A stretch of 64,000 nucleotides of DNA. Source: Fictibacillus fluitans. GTDB taxonomy: Bacteria > Bacillota > Bacilli > Bacillales > Fictibacillaceae. Made by a program: the position numbers and the translations under genes. Shown in pieces: positions 24,397 through 32,588 of this stretch. The notes beneath the pieces were generated by a model. It saw nothing but the letters and a program-made list of their open reading frames with translations, did no database searches and was not told where the DNA came from. Where the stretch lies: contig NZ_JAUHTR010000003.1 of the NCBI RefSeq assembly GCF_030418125.1, positions 310,001 to 374,000 of the forward strand, written 5' to 3'. Position 1 is the stretch's first letter. Each line of letters opens with the position of its first letter.

Positions 24397-25365
24397 ATGA
24401 TTAGATTTGATAATGTCTCGAAAAAGTACAAGGATGGAACCGTTGCAGTGAAATCTCTCAATCTGGAGATCCAGGCAGGAGAGTTCTTTGTCATTATCGG
24501 CCCGAGCGGGTGCGGTAAAACGACCATGCTCAAAATGATCAACCGTCTGATTCAATTGTCAGAAGGGACACTTTTCATTAATGGAAAGAGGATCAGTGAT
24601 TACGATATTCACGAACTGCGCTGGAATATAGGGTATGTTCTTCAGCAAATTGCTCTATTTCCCCATATGTCCATTCAGGAAAATATTTCGGTTGTTCCAG
24701 AACTCAGGGGATGGAGCAAAGAAAAAATAAACAAGCGGGTGGATGAACTGCTGGATATGGTTGGTTTGGATCCCGGTACTTACCGCGGAAGGAAGCCAAA
24801 AGAACTTTCGGGCGGACAGCAGCAGCGCATCGGCGTGATCCGGGCGCTGGCCGCTGATCCGGAAATCATTCTCATGGACGAGCCGTTCAGTGCTCTCGAT
24901 CCTATCAGCCGGGAAAAGCTGCAGGATGATTTATACGACTTACAGCGCAATATCAAGAAAACCATTGTATTTGTTACGCATGATATGAAAGAAGCGTTAA
25001 AGCTGGGTGACCGCATTTGTATCATGAATGGCGGAGAAATTGTTCAAGTTGGAACCCCCGAAGATCTGCTGCAGCATCCTGCTGATCCTTTTGTCCGGGA
25101 TTTTGTTGGCAGTAACGAAAAAACCTATGAAGCGAAAGGGGAGCTTTCCTGTTTGGCGGTTCCGCTTCCGGCGGATGACAGTTTTTTGAACGGGGTGAAA
25201 ACAATTTCTGCATCAGCTTCGTTAAAGGATGCTCTGGTTCTTTTAAAGGATGAAGAAGAACTGTGTGTTGAGGAAGAAGGGGAGTTGATCGGCACCCTCA
25301 GCAGACAAGCCGTGATTCAATACCTTTCAGATCATTTGGAGGAAAGGGGCAGCGGCCATGAATAA
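24397..25365 (+). CDS. opuFA: OpuF-type compatible-solute ABC transporter, ATP-binding protein
   Basis: A 322-aa ATPase of the osmoprotectant (OpuA/OpuC) family. Walker A GPSGCGKTT is at ~37-45, the signature LSGGQQQRIGVIRALAADP at ~133, Walker B IILMDEPFSALD, and the H-loop VFVTHD. The C-terminal part holds only one degenerate CBS-like module (~250-315), so the protein is shorter than OpuCA (~380 aa). It overlaps the next gene by 8 bp. The partner is a permease fused to its binding protein, which defines the two-gene OpuF layout. Confidence 0.9.
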   Translation: MIRFDNVSKKYKDGTVAVKSLNLEIQAGEFFVIIGPSGCGKTTMLKMINRLIQLSEGTLFINGKRISDYDIHELRWNIGYVLQQIALFPHMSIQENISVVPELRGWSKEKINKRVDELLDMVGLDPGTYRGRKPKELSGGQQQRIGVIRALAADPEIILMDEPFSALDPISREKLQDDLYDLQRNIKKTIVFVTHDMKEALKLGDRICIMNGGEIVQVGTPEDLLQHPADPFVRDFVGSNEKTYEAKGELSCLAVPLPADDSFLNGVKTISASASLKDALVLLKDEEELCVEEEGELIGTLSRQAVIQYLSDHLEERGSGHE

Positions 25366-26872
25366 TTTTTTTAACCTGTTTCAGGAAAGGAAAGGGGAAC
25401 TGGCAAGCGCTCTTCTTGAACACATCCAGATATCTTTTATTGCCCTTTTGTTTGCGGTCCTGATCTCCATACCACTTGGAATCTATTTAACGAAAAAACC
25501 AAAAGCAGCTGAACCCATCATTGGCGTCACAGCGGTTTTGCAGACGATTCCTTCATTAGCACTCTTAGGATTATTAATTCCTTTGTTTGGAATCGGGAAA
25601 ATTCCGGCCATCATCGCATTGGTCGTGTACGCCTTGCTTCCCATTCTCAGAAATACATACACCGGTATCAAGGAAGTAGATCCATCCTTAATTGAAGCCG
25701 CAAAAGCGATGGGTATGGACAGCGGAAAGCGGCTCATAAAAGTGGAGCTTCCCCTGGCGATGCCAGTAATTATGGCAGGAATCCGGACGGCTATGGTTTT
25801 GATCATTGGTACAGCAACGCTTGCTGCGCTGATCGGTGCCGGCGGACTTGGGGATATAATCTTGCTTGGCATCGACCGGAACAACTCAACCCTCATCGTA
25901 CTGGGTGCCATTCCCGCGGCTTTGCTGGCGATCCTGTTTGATGTGCTTCTTAGAAGATTTGAACTTCTTTCATTTAAACGGTCCATGATGACCTTTGGCA
26001 TCTTGGGTCTGGTGATCCTTCTGGTTGCAGTAGTTCCTTTTGCGATGCGGGGAGAACAGAAGGAAATTGTCATTGCTGGAAAGCTTGGCTCAGAACCGGA
26101 AATACTCATTAATATGTACAAGCTATTAATCGAAGATGAAACCGATTTGAAGGTTGAGCTTAAACCGGGTCTTGGAAAAACTTCCTTCGTCTTTAACGCG
26201 CTGAAATCCGGCAGCATTGATGTATACCCTGAGTTTACGGGTACAGCTATCACGGAATTTTTAAAAGAAACCGCATCAAGTACAGATAGCGGGAAAGTAT
26301 ACGATCAGGCACAGAAAGGAATGGCTGAAAAATTTGACATGCAGCTGCTCCGTCCCATGAAATATAATAACACCTATGCTCTGGCGGTTCCGGAGCAAAC
26401 GGCAAAACAATATGGTCTGAGTACAATTTCCGATGTAAGGAAGGTCAGCCAGAAGATGAACGCCGGGTTTACACTGGAATTTGCCGACAGGGAAGACGGT
26501 TACCGGGGCATCAAGAAAAAATATGACCTTACACTGGGAAATGTGAAGACGATGGAGCCGAAGCTTCGGTACAATGCCGTCAAGAAGGGCGACATTAATA
26601 TTGTGGATGCTTATTCCACCGATAGCGAGCTCGAGCAATACCGCCTGAAAGTCCTAAAGGATGACAAGCACTTGTTTCCGCCGTACCAGGGAGCTCCGCT
26701 CATGCGGAAGGAAACAGCTGAAAGGTACCCTGAGATTAAAACCGCACTGAACAAGCTGGCTGGGCAAATTACAGACGATGAAATGAGGGAGATGAACTAT
26801 AAGGTGAATGTGAAAGGCATGTCACCGGCCCGGGTAGCAAAGGAGTTTCTGGAGAAGAAAAACATCATTTAA
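25358..26872 (+). CDS. opuFB: OpuF-type permease/substrate-binding fusion protein
   Basis: A 504-aa fusion. An N-terminal BPD_transp_1 permease (~1-210) has TIPSLALLGLLIPLFGIGKIPA and the EAA-like loop EAAKAMGMDSGKRLIKVELPLAMPVIMAGIRTA. A linking membrane helix (TFGILGLVILLVAVVPFAM) leads to an OpuAC-like glycine-betaine/choline-binding domain (~235-504: IVIAGKLGSEPEIL, FNALKSGSIDVYPEFTGTA). The binding domain would lie outside the cell. The exact osmolyte spectrum cannot be read. It ends before a strong terminator. Confidence 0.92.
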   Translation: MNNFFNLFQERKGELASALLEHIQISFIALLFAVLISIPLGIYLTKKPKAAEPIIGVTAVLQTIPSLALLGLLIPLFGIGKIPAIIALVVYALLPILRNTYTGIKEVDPSLIEAAKAMGMDSGKRLIKVELPLAMPVIMAGIRTAMVLIIGTATLAALIGAGGLGDIILLGIDRNNSTLIVLGAIPAALLAILFDVLLRRFELLSFKRSMMTFGILGLVILLVAVVPFAMRGEQKEIVIAGKLGSEPEILINMYKLLIEDETDLKVELKPGLGKTSFVFNALKSGSIDVYPEFTGTAITEFLKETASSTDSGKVYDQAQKGMAEKFDMQLLRPMKYNNTYALAVPEQTAKQYGLSTISDVRKVSQKMNAGFTLEFADREDGYRGIKKKYDLTLGNVKTMEPKLRYNAVKKGDINIVDAYSTDSELEQYRLKVLKDDKHLFPPYQGAPLMRKETAERYPEIKTALNKLAGQITDDEMREMNYKVNVKGMSPARVAKEFLEKKNII

Positions 26873-26879
26873 TGAATAA

Positions 26880-26911
26880 AAAGACCGCTCGTTGTAACGA
26901 GCGGTCTTTCA
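26880..26911. terminator. bidirectional terminator opuFB / GNAT gene
   Basis: A perfect stem AAAGACCGCTCGTT/AACGAGCGGTCTTT with a minimal loop between convergent genes. Confidence 0.9.
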
Positions 26912-27451
26912 AACGTCATTATTGATGATAGCCATCATCTGGTGGTCTTCCCACTTCCCGTTGATCCTGACGGATTTTACGGCGATGCCTTCTTTATGGA
27001 ACCCGGCTTTTTCCAGGACACGGATGGAGCCCTTATTATGAGGCATGGCTCCCGCTTCAATACGATGCAGTTTGAGTTCACCAAAGGCAAAGGAAACCAT
27101 TCTTTTAACGATGATGCTCATGTATCCTCTTCCGTTGTAATCCTGGTCCAGGCAGTATCCAAGCATACAGCTGTGCACAGGTTCCCTTTCTATTTTAAAC
27201 AGGGAGGCATCCCCGATTAAATCGCCGGTGTCCTTAGCAAAAATCCCAAACGTATATTGCTGCCTGAGCTCGCGCATCCGCTTGATCATATTCAACCTTT
27301 CCCGCTGGCCTTCCAGTGTGTAGAAATCGGAATGCCTTAAAGGGGTGAACGTTTGAAAAAACTCACGATTGTTTACCTCGAGCTGAAGCATACATTCCAC
27401 ATGGAGGGATTCTATTGGCTGTAAAAGGAAAGATTCTTCTTTTTCACTCAT
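26909..27451 (-). CDS. RimJ/RimL-type GNAT N-acetyltransferase
   Basis: A 180-aa GNAT enzyme. LQLEVNNREFFQTFTPLR, FGIFAKDTGDLIGDASLF, LGYCLDQDYNGRGYMSIIVKRMV (acetyl-CoA binding loop, Q/RxxGxG/A position reads DYNGRGY), and EAGAMPHNKGSIRVLEKAGFHKEGI follow the order of ribosomal-protein-Ala acetyltransferases. The true acceptor is unknown. The SD GAAGGTGAATC precedes the ATG at 27451. Confidence 0.88.
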   Translation of the reverse strand: MSEKEESFLLQPIESLHVECMLQLEVNNREFFQTFTPLRHSDFYTLEGQRERLNMIKRMRELRQQYTFGIFAKDTGDLIGDASLFKIEREPVHSCMLGYCLDQDYNGRGYMSIIVKRMVSFAFGELKLHRIEAGAMPHNKGSIRVLEKAGFHKEGIAVKSVRINGKWEDHQMMAIINNDV

Positions 27452-27537
27452 AGATTCACCTTCTTTTCTTATATCCTAGCACAGCAAAAGTTTTCATGGC
27501 GGAGTGATAACAATTTTCTTCCTATTATGTTGAAATA

Positions 27538-27551
27538 AGCTATAATTAGCT
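27538..27551. promoter_or_regulatory. palindrome over a -10 box upstream of the third RsbR-like gene
   Basis: AGCTATAATTAGCT is a near-complete palindrome containing TATAAT. It lies about 70 bp upstream of ATG 27623 and could be both the -10 element and an operator. The -35 is weak. Confidence 0.35.
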
Positions 27552-27622
27552 TAGGTTGTTTAGATGCTTAACTATTAAAACACCTATCGATTAAACATTA
27601 CTATCTTAATAGGAGAGTAACC

Positions 27623-28438
27623 ATGGACTCTATTATTACCTTGGCAAACTATCTTACCAATCATTCAGCGTCCCTTGCTTCAGAAGTGGTGAACGAAATC
27701 ACAGAGCGGTTTGAATTTCATATTCCGGAAGATGAAATTATACAGGCAAAAAAAATGTATAATGAATTTATTGTGTTTCTGGCAGATTCTCTGGATTGTG
27801 AAGAAGGCTCTGTTCCTGAGGTGTTAATGGAGTGGAGTAAAAAGAACGGAGAGACAGCTGCCAAAAGCGGGCTGGAAATCTCGCAAATTTTGATGAGATA
27901 TCCAGATACCCGGATCGTTTTTGCTGATTATATGACAAATCTGGGGTTGGAATATCAGCTGGGCACTCAGGATATTGTAAAGGTTATCAAGCGTGTGAAC
28001 CACATACTCGATCTCAGCATTAATGAAACGGTTCTGGCATTTGAACGGTTCAAAGATCATCTCATTACAGATGCACAAAATGAAATCAAAGAATTATCCA
28101 ATCCGGTTGTCCCCATTCAAGACAAAATTGCCATTCTTCCCTTGATTGGAAAGGTGGATGCGGACCGGACAGATCATTTACTCACTCAGGTCGTTCCAAG
28201 GATTCAGCAGCTGCGCATTGAGCACCTGATCATTGATTTTTCCGGAATCGTGAACATTAACACAGAAGTAGCGATGTATATTTTTAATATACACAGCGTT
28301 TTTCGGCTTCTTGGCATTGATATCATGGTTACAGGAATACGTCCCGAACTGGCCGGCCGGATTGTTCACGCAGGCATTGATTTTACATCGATTAAGGTAC
28401 ATGGCAGTGTCAAGCAGGCCATTAAAAATATCCATTAA
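27623..28438 (+). CDS. RsbR-type stressosome protein with one phosphosite
   Basis: A 271-aa protein with an N-terminal RsbR-type sensor domain (~1-155) and a C-terminal STAS domain (~160-271). At the two conserved phosphorylation positions it has A180 (GKVDADR) and T214 (GIVNINTEVA), 34 residues apart, so only the second site could be modified. GIRPELAGRIVHAGIDF closes the domain. The SD AGGAGAG precedes ATG 27623. It is monocistronic. Confidence 0.87.
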   Translation: MDSIITLANYLTNHSASLASEVVNEITERFEFHIPEDEIIQAKKMYNEFIVFLADSLDCEEGSVPEVLMEWSKKNGETAAKSGLEISQILMRYPDTRIVFADYMTNLGLEYQLGTQDIVKVIKRVNHILDLSINETVLAFERFKDHLITDAQNEIKELSNPVVPIQDKIAILPLIGKVDADRTDHLLTQVVPRIQQLRIEHLIIDFSGIVNINTEVAMYIFNIHSVFRLLGIDIMVTGIRPELAGRIVHAGIDFTSIKVHGSVKQAIKNIH

Positions 28439-28442
28439 AAAA

Positions 28443-28475
28443 GGGGGGGCAAACCAAGGCGGTTTGCCCCCTCTT
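28443..28475. terminator. bidirectional terminator
   Basis: GGGGGCAAACC/GGTTTGCCCCC with an AAGGC loop; a T run in the + direction and a longer one in the - direction, between convergent genes. Confidence 0.92.
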
Positions 28476-28482
28476 TCATTAT

Positions 28483-28833
28483 TTACTCCTCCGCTTTTGA
28501 AATGTCTTTAATGGCTGGAATACGCAAAATATGTAGCTGGTCGTCTTCATCCATAACTCTCAGGATGCGCTGTTTTTCATCCATATAATGGATTTTTCCT
28601 TTTACATTAACCATATGGCCGTTTTGATAGACGTCAAACCGTAACGCATAGGAAAATTCCATGGCTTCAAGCATCAGCTGATCCATCTCCTGCAGGTGCT
28701 GTTCATCCATCTCCAACTCTTCTTCTTTGTAATATTCCTCCAGAAAATAGTTCTTAAGATGTGTCACTGTCTCGGGCAGCATCAAGCTTGTTTTCCATTT
28801 TATGTTACCACGGTCCCGTATCACTTCATTCAT
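28483..28833 (-). CDS. YolD-like protein (SOS-controlled, orphan)
   Basis: A 116-aa YolD-family protein: RDRGNIKWKTSLMLPETV is the family signature, and the rest has the Sm-like YolD pattern (FDVYQNGHMVNVKGKIHYMDEKQRILRV). In B. subtilis YolD-type genes are co-transcribed with Y-family translesion polymerases (UvrX, YqjW). Here no polymerase follows; the gene runs straight into a terminator. The SD AAAGGAGG is strong, and a LexA box lies 23 bp upstream of the start. Confidence 0.88.
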   Translation of the reverse strand: MNEVIRDRGNIKWKTSLMLPETVTHLKNYFLEEYYKEEELEMDEQHLQEMDQLMLEAMEFSYALRFDVYQNGHMVNVKGKIHYMDEKQRILRVMDEDDQLHILRIPAIKDISKAEE

Positions 28834-28855
28834 CCTCCTTTCTACCTATGATAAC

Positions 28856-28869
28856 CGAACGTACGTTCC
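28856..28869. promoter_or_regulatory. LexA (SOS) box
   Basis: CGAACGTACGTTCC matches the Bacillus LexA consensus CGAAC-N4-GTTCG in nine of ten fixed positions. It lies upstream of the yolD-like gene on the minus strand, overlapping or just following a TTTAAA -10-like element. Confidence 0.82.
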
Positions 28870-28894
28870 TTTTAAACTGGAAAAAATGGACAGT

Positions 28895-28942
28895 CATGAT
28901 ATAAGGCTGAATTTAGCGTGAAATCAGCAGTCTTATATCATG
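28895..28942 (-). terminator. large hairpin after cwlJ
   Basis: CATGATATAAG (28895-28905) and CTTATATCATG (28932-28942) are perfect inverted arms with an inner GCTGATTT-type stem. It follows the cwlJ stop and is trailed about 10 nt later by a T run, so it is probably the cwlJ terminator. Confidence 0.6.
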
Positions 28943-28951
28943 CCCATCCGG

Positions 28952-29383
28952 TTAAAATGTGCTATAAACATTGTCACATTCTTCAGCAGTAGGCTGATAA
29001 AAACAATGAAGCTTATATCGTGCAACAAACGGCTGGTCGTACCAGGTCGATGGGCAATTACCCTGCGGCCTGAAATACCATAGACTATATTTGGCAGGCC
29101 AAAACCGTTCTCCGTTAATTGCACGCTTGGCGAGCCGTTTTTCATTTGATCGGGCAGCCTGATAAAAATAGCCATGCGTGATGGCTTCGAAAGCGTGTGG
29201 CTGGTAAATCATTTGAGGAATGGTTCTGAGGCCTTTAAAGTCGGAACAATTGGCCCTGATCCGGTTGATCCCAACGTTGCCGATCAGCTGCATCCCGCGG
29301 ACTCCTTCACCTTCACCTTCCGCTCTGAGCAGACGGGCGAGAAGGTTAATGTCTGCATTGCTGGCTTGCACAACAGCCACCAT
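28952..29383 (-). CDS. cwlJ: spore cortex-lytic cell wall hydrolase CwlJ
   Basis: A 143-aa Hydrolase_2 (SleB/CwlJ) protein, almost the exact length of B. subtilis CwlJ (142 aa). It acts on cortex muramic-delta-lactam peptidoglycan in germinating spores and needs no signal peptide. The catalytic region is LLARLLRAEGEGEGVRGMQLIGNVGINRI, followed by FWPAKYSLWYFRPQGNCPSTWY. Start 29383 is chosen for the SD GGAGGTGAT; a longer frame to 29512 would run through the upstream terminator. GerQ, its usual partner, is not nearby. Confidence 0.93.
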   Translation of the reverse strand: MVAVVQASNADINLLARLLRAEGEGEGVRGMQLIGNVGINRIRANCSDFKGLRTIPQMIYQPHAFEAITHGYFYQAARSNEKRLAKRAINGERFWPAKYSLWYFRPQGNCPSTWYDQPFVARYKLHCFYQPTAEECDNVYSTF

Positions 29384-29468
29384 ATCACCTCCATATCGTT
29401 CTTTTTTAATATATAAAAAAGAAGGTTGGGCCATAACCACCAAGAAAAGATTTTCCCAGGAAATCAAA

Positions 29469-29504
29469 AAAGGGCAGGGATGCCGCAGCACCCTTGCCCT
29501 TTTT
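29469..29504 (-). terminator. intrinsic terminator of the OYE gene
   Basis: AAAGGGCAAGGG/CCCTGCCCTTT (one bulge), minus-strand T run after the stem, between the OYE gene and cwlJ. Confidence 0.8.
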
Positions 29505-29505
29505 C

Positions 29506-30585
29506 TTACCATCCCCGCTCGTATTGAGGCGGGATTTGTAGTTCGTTTTTCTTATGCACGGTTTCCGCAGCACGAAGCGGCCAGTATGGATCGCGGAGAA
29601 GCTCGCGGGCCAGCAGAACGAGATCTGCTTTTTCGTTGCGAATAATTTCGTCTGCCTGCATGCCTTGTGTGATCATGCCGACGGCAGCTGTTGCAATACC
29701 TGCCTGCTGGCGGATTTTTTCAGCAAAAAGGTTTTGGTAACCAGCACCAACCGGGATCGGCGCTTTTGGAAGATTGCCGCCTGAGCTGCAGTCGATAAGG
29801 TCTACGCCTTCTTCCTTCAGGCGTTTGGACAGTTCCACGGATTCCTCCAGTGTCCAGCCGTCATCCACCCAGTCTGTAGATGAAATACGGACAGTAAACG
29901 GCAGGTTCTCCGGCCATTCTTTGCGCATGATACGGACCGTTTCCAATACAAAACGGATACGGTTGTCAAAGCTTCCGCCATATTCATCTGTACGCTTATT
30001 GGATAGCGGGGAGTAAAAGCTGTGAGCCAGGTATCCATGTGCACCATGGAATTCCATCCATTCAAAGCCGGCTTCCCGTGCCCGGATGGTGGCCAGGCGG
30101 AAGTTCTCCTGAATGTCCTTGATTTCTTCCACGCTCAATTCCTTCGGTTCTTTGTATCCGTCATTAAACGGGATGGCACTCGGTCCGACTACATCCCAGC
30201 CGCCCTGGTCGTTTGGTACTCCGGCAGCGGGTGCTTCTTTTTCCTTCCATGGGCTGTAGGTGGAAGCTTTTCTTCCAGCATGGGCGAGCTGTATTCCTGG
30301 GACGGCACCATGCTCTTTCAAAAAGGCATTGATGCGTTTGAAGGGTTCGATATGCTCATCCGTATAAATTCCCAGGTCTTCTGGTGAGATGCGTCCTCTT
30401 GGTTCTACGGCAGTAGCTTCCACGATCACAAGACCGGCGCCACCGACTGCACGTGATCCTAAATGCACGAAGTGCCAGTCATTGGGCATTCCGTCTTCCG
30501 CACTGTATTGGCACATGGGTGAGACACCGATTCGGTTTCGAAGTGTAATATCTTTAATGGTTAGTGGAGAAAAAAGATGTGGCAT
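29506..30585 (-). CDS. old yellow enzyme family NADPH dehydrogenase (NamA/YqjM-like)
   Basis: A 359-aa FMN TIM-barrel ene-reductase. HLFSPLTIKDITLRNRIGVSPMCQYSAEDG carries the redox-tuning Cys of the thermophilic-like (YqjM) class. GIQLAHAGRKAS, EFHGAHGYLAHSFYSPLSNKRTDEYGGS and the C-terminal QYERGW (inter-subunit Arg finger) are all present. It reduces activated double bonds of electrophiles. Start 30585 is chosen for AGGAGGAGTC; the extra 15 codons upstream are unlikely. It is longer than YqjM (338 aa), with an insertion after HAGRKAS, so it may be a XenA-like sister. Confidence 0.9.
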   Translation of the reverse strand: MPHLFSPLTIKDITLRNRIGVSPMCQYSAEDGMPNDWHFVHLGSRAVGGAGLVIVEATAVEPRGRISPEDLGIYTDEHIEPFKRINAFLKEHGAVPGIQLAHAGRKASTYSPWKEKEAPAAGVPNDQGGWDVVGPSAIPFNDGYKEPKELSVEEIKDIQENFRLATIRAREAGFEWMEFHGAHGYLAHSFYSPLSNKRTDEYGGSFDNRIRFVLETVRIMRKEWPENLPFTVRISSTDWVDDGWTLEESVELSKRLKEEGVDLIDCSSGGNLPKAPIPVGAGYQNLFAEKIRQQAGIATAAVGMITQGMQADEIIRNEKADLVLLARELLRDPYWPLRAAETVHKKNELQIPPQYERGW

Positions 30586-30829
30586 GGACAAGACTCCTCC
30601 TGTGGTTAAAAGAATTATAATCAAAATCATGGTAACACAATCCGAATTGTGCGATAAAACAATGTGCTTATGGTCTCGTTCAAAACTTAATATAGTCTGT
30701 CCTTTTTACAAGAGTGATATTACATAGACACAAAATGACGTTAAAACAGAAAAATAGACAGAAACAGGAAGGAAATTTTTGTGTGATTATCGAATGTATT
30801 GCAGGAAAAGAAAAAGGCAGGTGCGATGT

Positions 30830-31237
30830 ATGTCATATTCAGAAAAACTCATTCAAAAGGTAAGGGAAATGTACATATTGGACCATAACGCTCGTGTTCA
30901 TATCGATAAAGCCCAGCATTCCATTAACGTGTTTTTTGGTGATATGAAGTACAAATTAAAATCAGTAGAAGAAAAAACGGATGAAATTAACATTGTAACT
31001 AATCAATCTATCCCCGGTGTCTTTGCCCAAATCATGATCAAACAAAGGGTGCTCTGTTTTGAACGGTCACCCAATGGCATCATTTCTATCCTGTTGAGAA
31101 ATGAAGACAGCGAAACCAAGCTGGATACACTTCAATGGGATGGAAGATGTGTGGCCTCTGAGAAATATAACAAGGAATTTACGATTCCCCTGATCAACAG
31201 CTATTTACAAGAGGCGTTCGATCCTGTGCTTTTTTAG
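30830..31237 (+). CDS. hypothetical protein
   Basis: A 135-aa soluble protein that I do not recognise: SYSEKLIQKVREMYILDHNARVHIDKAQHSINVFFGDMKYKLKSVEEK, then GVFAQIMIKQRVLCFERSPNGIISILL and a conserved-looking acidic end. ATG 30830 is preferred, with AGGCAGGTG upstream; an in-frame GTG at 30779 is possible. The upstream region (30586-30829) holds nothing else of note. It ends before a terminator. Confidence 0.6.
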   Translation: MSYSEKLIQKVREMYILDHNARVHIDKAQHSINVFFGDMKYKLKSVEEKTDEINIVTNQSIPGVFAQIMIKQRVLCFERSPNGIISILLRNEDSETKLDTLQWDGRCVASEKYNKEFTIPLINSYLQEAFDPVLF

Positions 31238-31244
31238 TCAAACA

Positions 31245-31277
31245 AAAAAGGCAGATCTCAGTGAAAGATCTGCCTTG
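31245..31277. terminator. bidirectional terminator
   Basis: A perfect AGGCAGATCT/AGATCTGCCT stem with a T run on both strands, best on the minus strand, between convergent genes. Confidence 0.88.
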
Positions 31278-31294
31278 CTTGATTGAGTATTTTT

Positions 31295-31930
31295 TTAGAA
31301 AGTGCGAGCTGCATCCTTAGCGCGTGCAACACCATTTTCTTTGATTTCTTGTGCTTTTTCCGGCAATGCTGCATGTCCTTCGATAAACACGCCATCGAAT
31401 GAAGGAACACCGAAGAAGTTCATCATGATGCCAAGGTAACGGTGACCCATTTCAAGTTCTGCTGCAGGGCCTTCAGAATAGATGCCGCCGCGAGCTTGAA
31501 TGTGAATTGCTTTTTTGTCTGTTAAAAGGCCTACAGGCCCAAGCTCTGTATATTTGAATGTTTTTCCTGCTACGGCAACAGAGTCAAGGTATGCCTTCAT
31601 TACAGGCGGGAATGAGAAGTTCCAAAGCGGTGTAACGAAAACGTATTTGTCGGCTTCAACGAATTGCTCGCTAAGCTGACCTAAACGCTCCACTTTTTCC
31701 TTTTCTCCTGCAGATAATTCTTCGAAGCCTTTACCGCTTTGAAGTTTTCCCCAGCCGCTGAATACATCTGCATCAATTTGCGGGATGTTTTCTTTATAAA
31801 GATCGATATGAACGATCTCATCTCCGGCATTCAAGTTTTTATATTCATCGATAAATGCCTTTCCGGCAGCCATGCTAAATGATTGAGCCTCATCATGAGG
31901 GTGGGCAGTGATGTATAATACTTTTGCCAT
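31295..31930 (-). CDS. azoR: FMN-dependent NADH-azoreductase
   Basis: A 211-aa flavodoxin-fold quinone/azo reductase. [20 protein letters not shown] is the FMN-phosphate region, [37 protein letters not shown] the isoalloxazine-binding hallmark, and [17 protein letters not shown] the second FMN loop. Start 31930 is preferred on AAGGTGG. It is divergent from an HxlR-type regulator, the same pairing logic as YodB-azoR in B. subtilis, where electrophiles induce the reductase. Confidence 0.94.
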   Translation of the reverse strand: MAKVLYITAHPHDEAQSFSMAAGKAFIDEYKNLNAGDEIVHIDLYKENIPQIDADVFSGWGKLQSGKGFEELSAGEKEKVERLGQLSEQFVEADKYVFVTPLWNFSFPPVMKAYLDSVAVAGKTFKYTELGPVGLLTDKKAIHIQARGGIYSEGPAAELEMGHRYLGIMMNFFGVPSFDGVFIEGHAALPEKAQEIKENGVARAKDAARTF

Positions 31931-31982
31931 TGTTAATTCCACCTTTTCTCCTAAATTTCAACGCACAACATGTGCATGTGTT

Positions 31983-32035
31983 ATTATCACTCTTAGGATT
32001 GAATTTGTGAAGTAGGCACATTTATGTGGTATAGT
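31983..32035. promoter_or_regulatory. overlapping divergent promoters of azoR and its HxlR regulator
   Basis: The minus strand has TTCACA-17-GATAAT (32011 to 31983) for azoR. The plus strand has TATAGT at 32030-32035 for the regulator with a weak -35. CACAT-TT-ATGTG (32017-32028) is an inverted repeat lying between them, a candidate operator for the HxlR protein. Confidence 0.55.
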
Positions 32036-32070
32036 ATAAAAAAAGGTACTGTAAAAGTGGAGGCAGCAAC

Positions 32071-32433
32071 ATGAAGAAGAATCCGGAGCAATGCCAGGTC
32101 GTTGTGGCCCTGGATATGATTGTAGGAAAGTGGAAACCGGTTATAATACAACATCTGTTGAATGGAGATGTACTGCGTTTTAATGAACTCAGAAGGTTAA
32201 TGCCTGATATTACTCAGCGCATGCTTACTCTTCACCTGCGAGAGCTTGAGGAGCAGGATATTGTCCAAAGAAAGGTTTATCCTCAGATTCCTCCGAAAGT
32301 AGAATATTCAATTACCGAATACGGAAGAAGCCTGGAAATGGTCATGGATGCCATGCACAAGTGGGGAGCTGCCCATGTGGAGCATATGGAATTGAAAAAG
32401 AAAGAAGAGGCGTTGAGCGAGAAGGAAATCTAA
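32071..32433 (+). CDS. HxlR family regulator (YodB-like)
   Basis: A 120-aa winged-helix regulator: DMIVGKWKPVIIQHLLNGDVLRFNELRRLMPDITQRMLTLHLRELEEQDIVQRKVYPQIPPKVEYSITEYGRSL is the HxlR core. Its single cysteine is near the N-terminus (PEQCQVV), as is the redox-sensing Cys6 in YodB and HypR, so a thiol-based electrophile sensor is likely. It is divergent from azoR, its presumed target. The stop codon is inside the terminator stem. Confidence 0.9.
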   Translation: MKKNPEQCQVVVALDMIVGKWKPVIIQHLLNGDVLRFNELRRLMPDITQRMLTLHLRELEEQDIVQRKVYPQIPPKVEYSITEYGRSLEMVMDAMHKWGAAHVEHMELKKKEEALSEKEI

Positions 32434-32453
32434 AAAAGATTTCCTTCTTTTTT
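32421..32453 (+). terminator. intrinsic terminator overlapping the HxlR gene end
   Basis: GAAGGAAATCT/AGATTTCCTTC, perfect 11-bp stem with an A loop and six T. It includes the last codons and the stop. Confidence 0.92.
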
Positions 32454-32588
32454 ATAGAATTTTTTTTACTTGAATTGAAACATCACAGGTTTGGCCGATA
32501 CAGAAAACGGAGAAGTATAATTGTAAAAAAATAGCGGGTGAAATTTTTGGATTTGTGGTTCATCATTAGAAGAAAAGGAGGGATAGAG

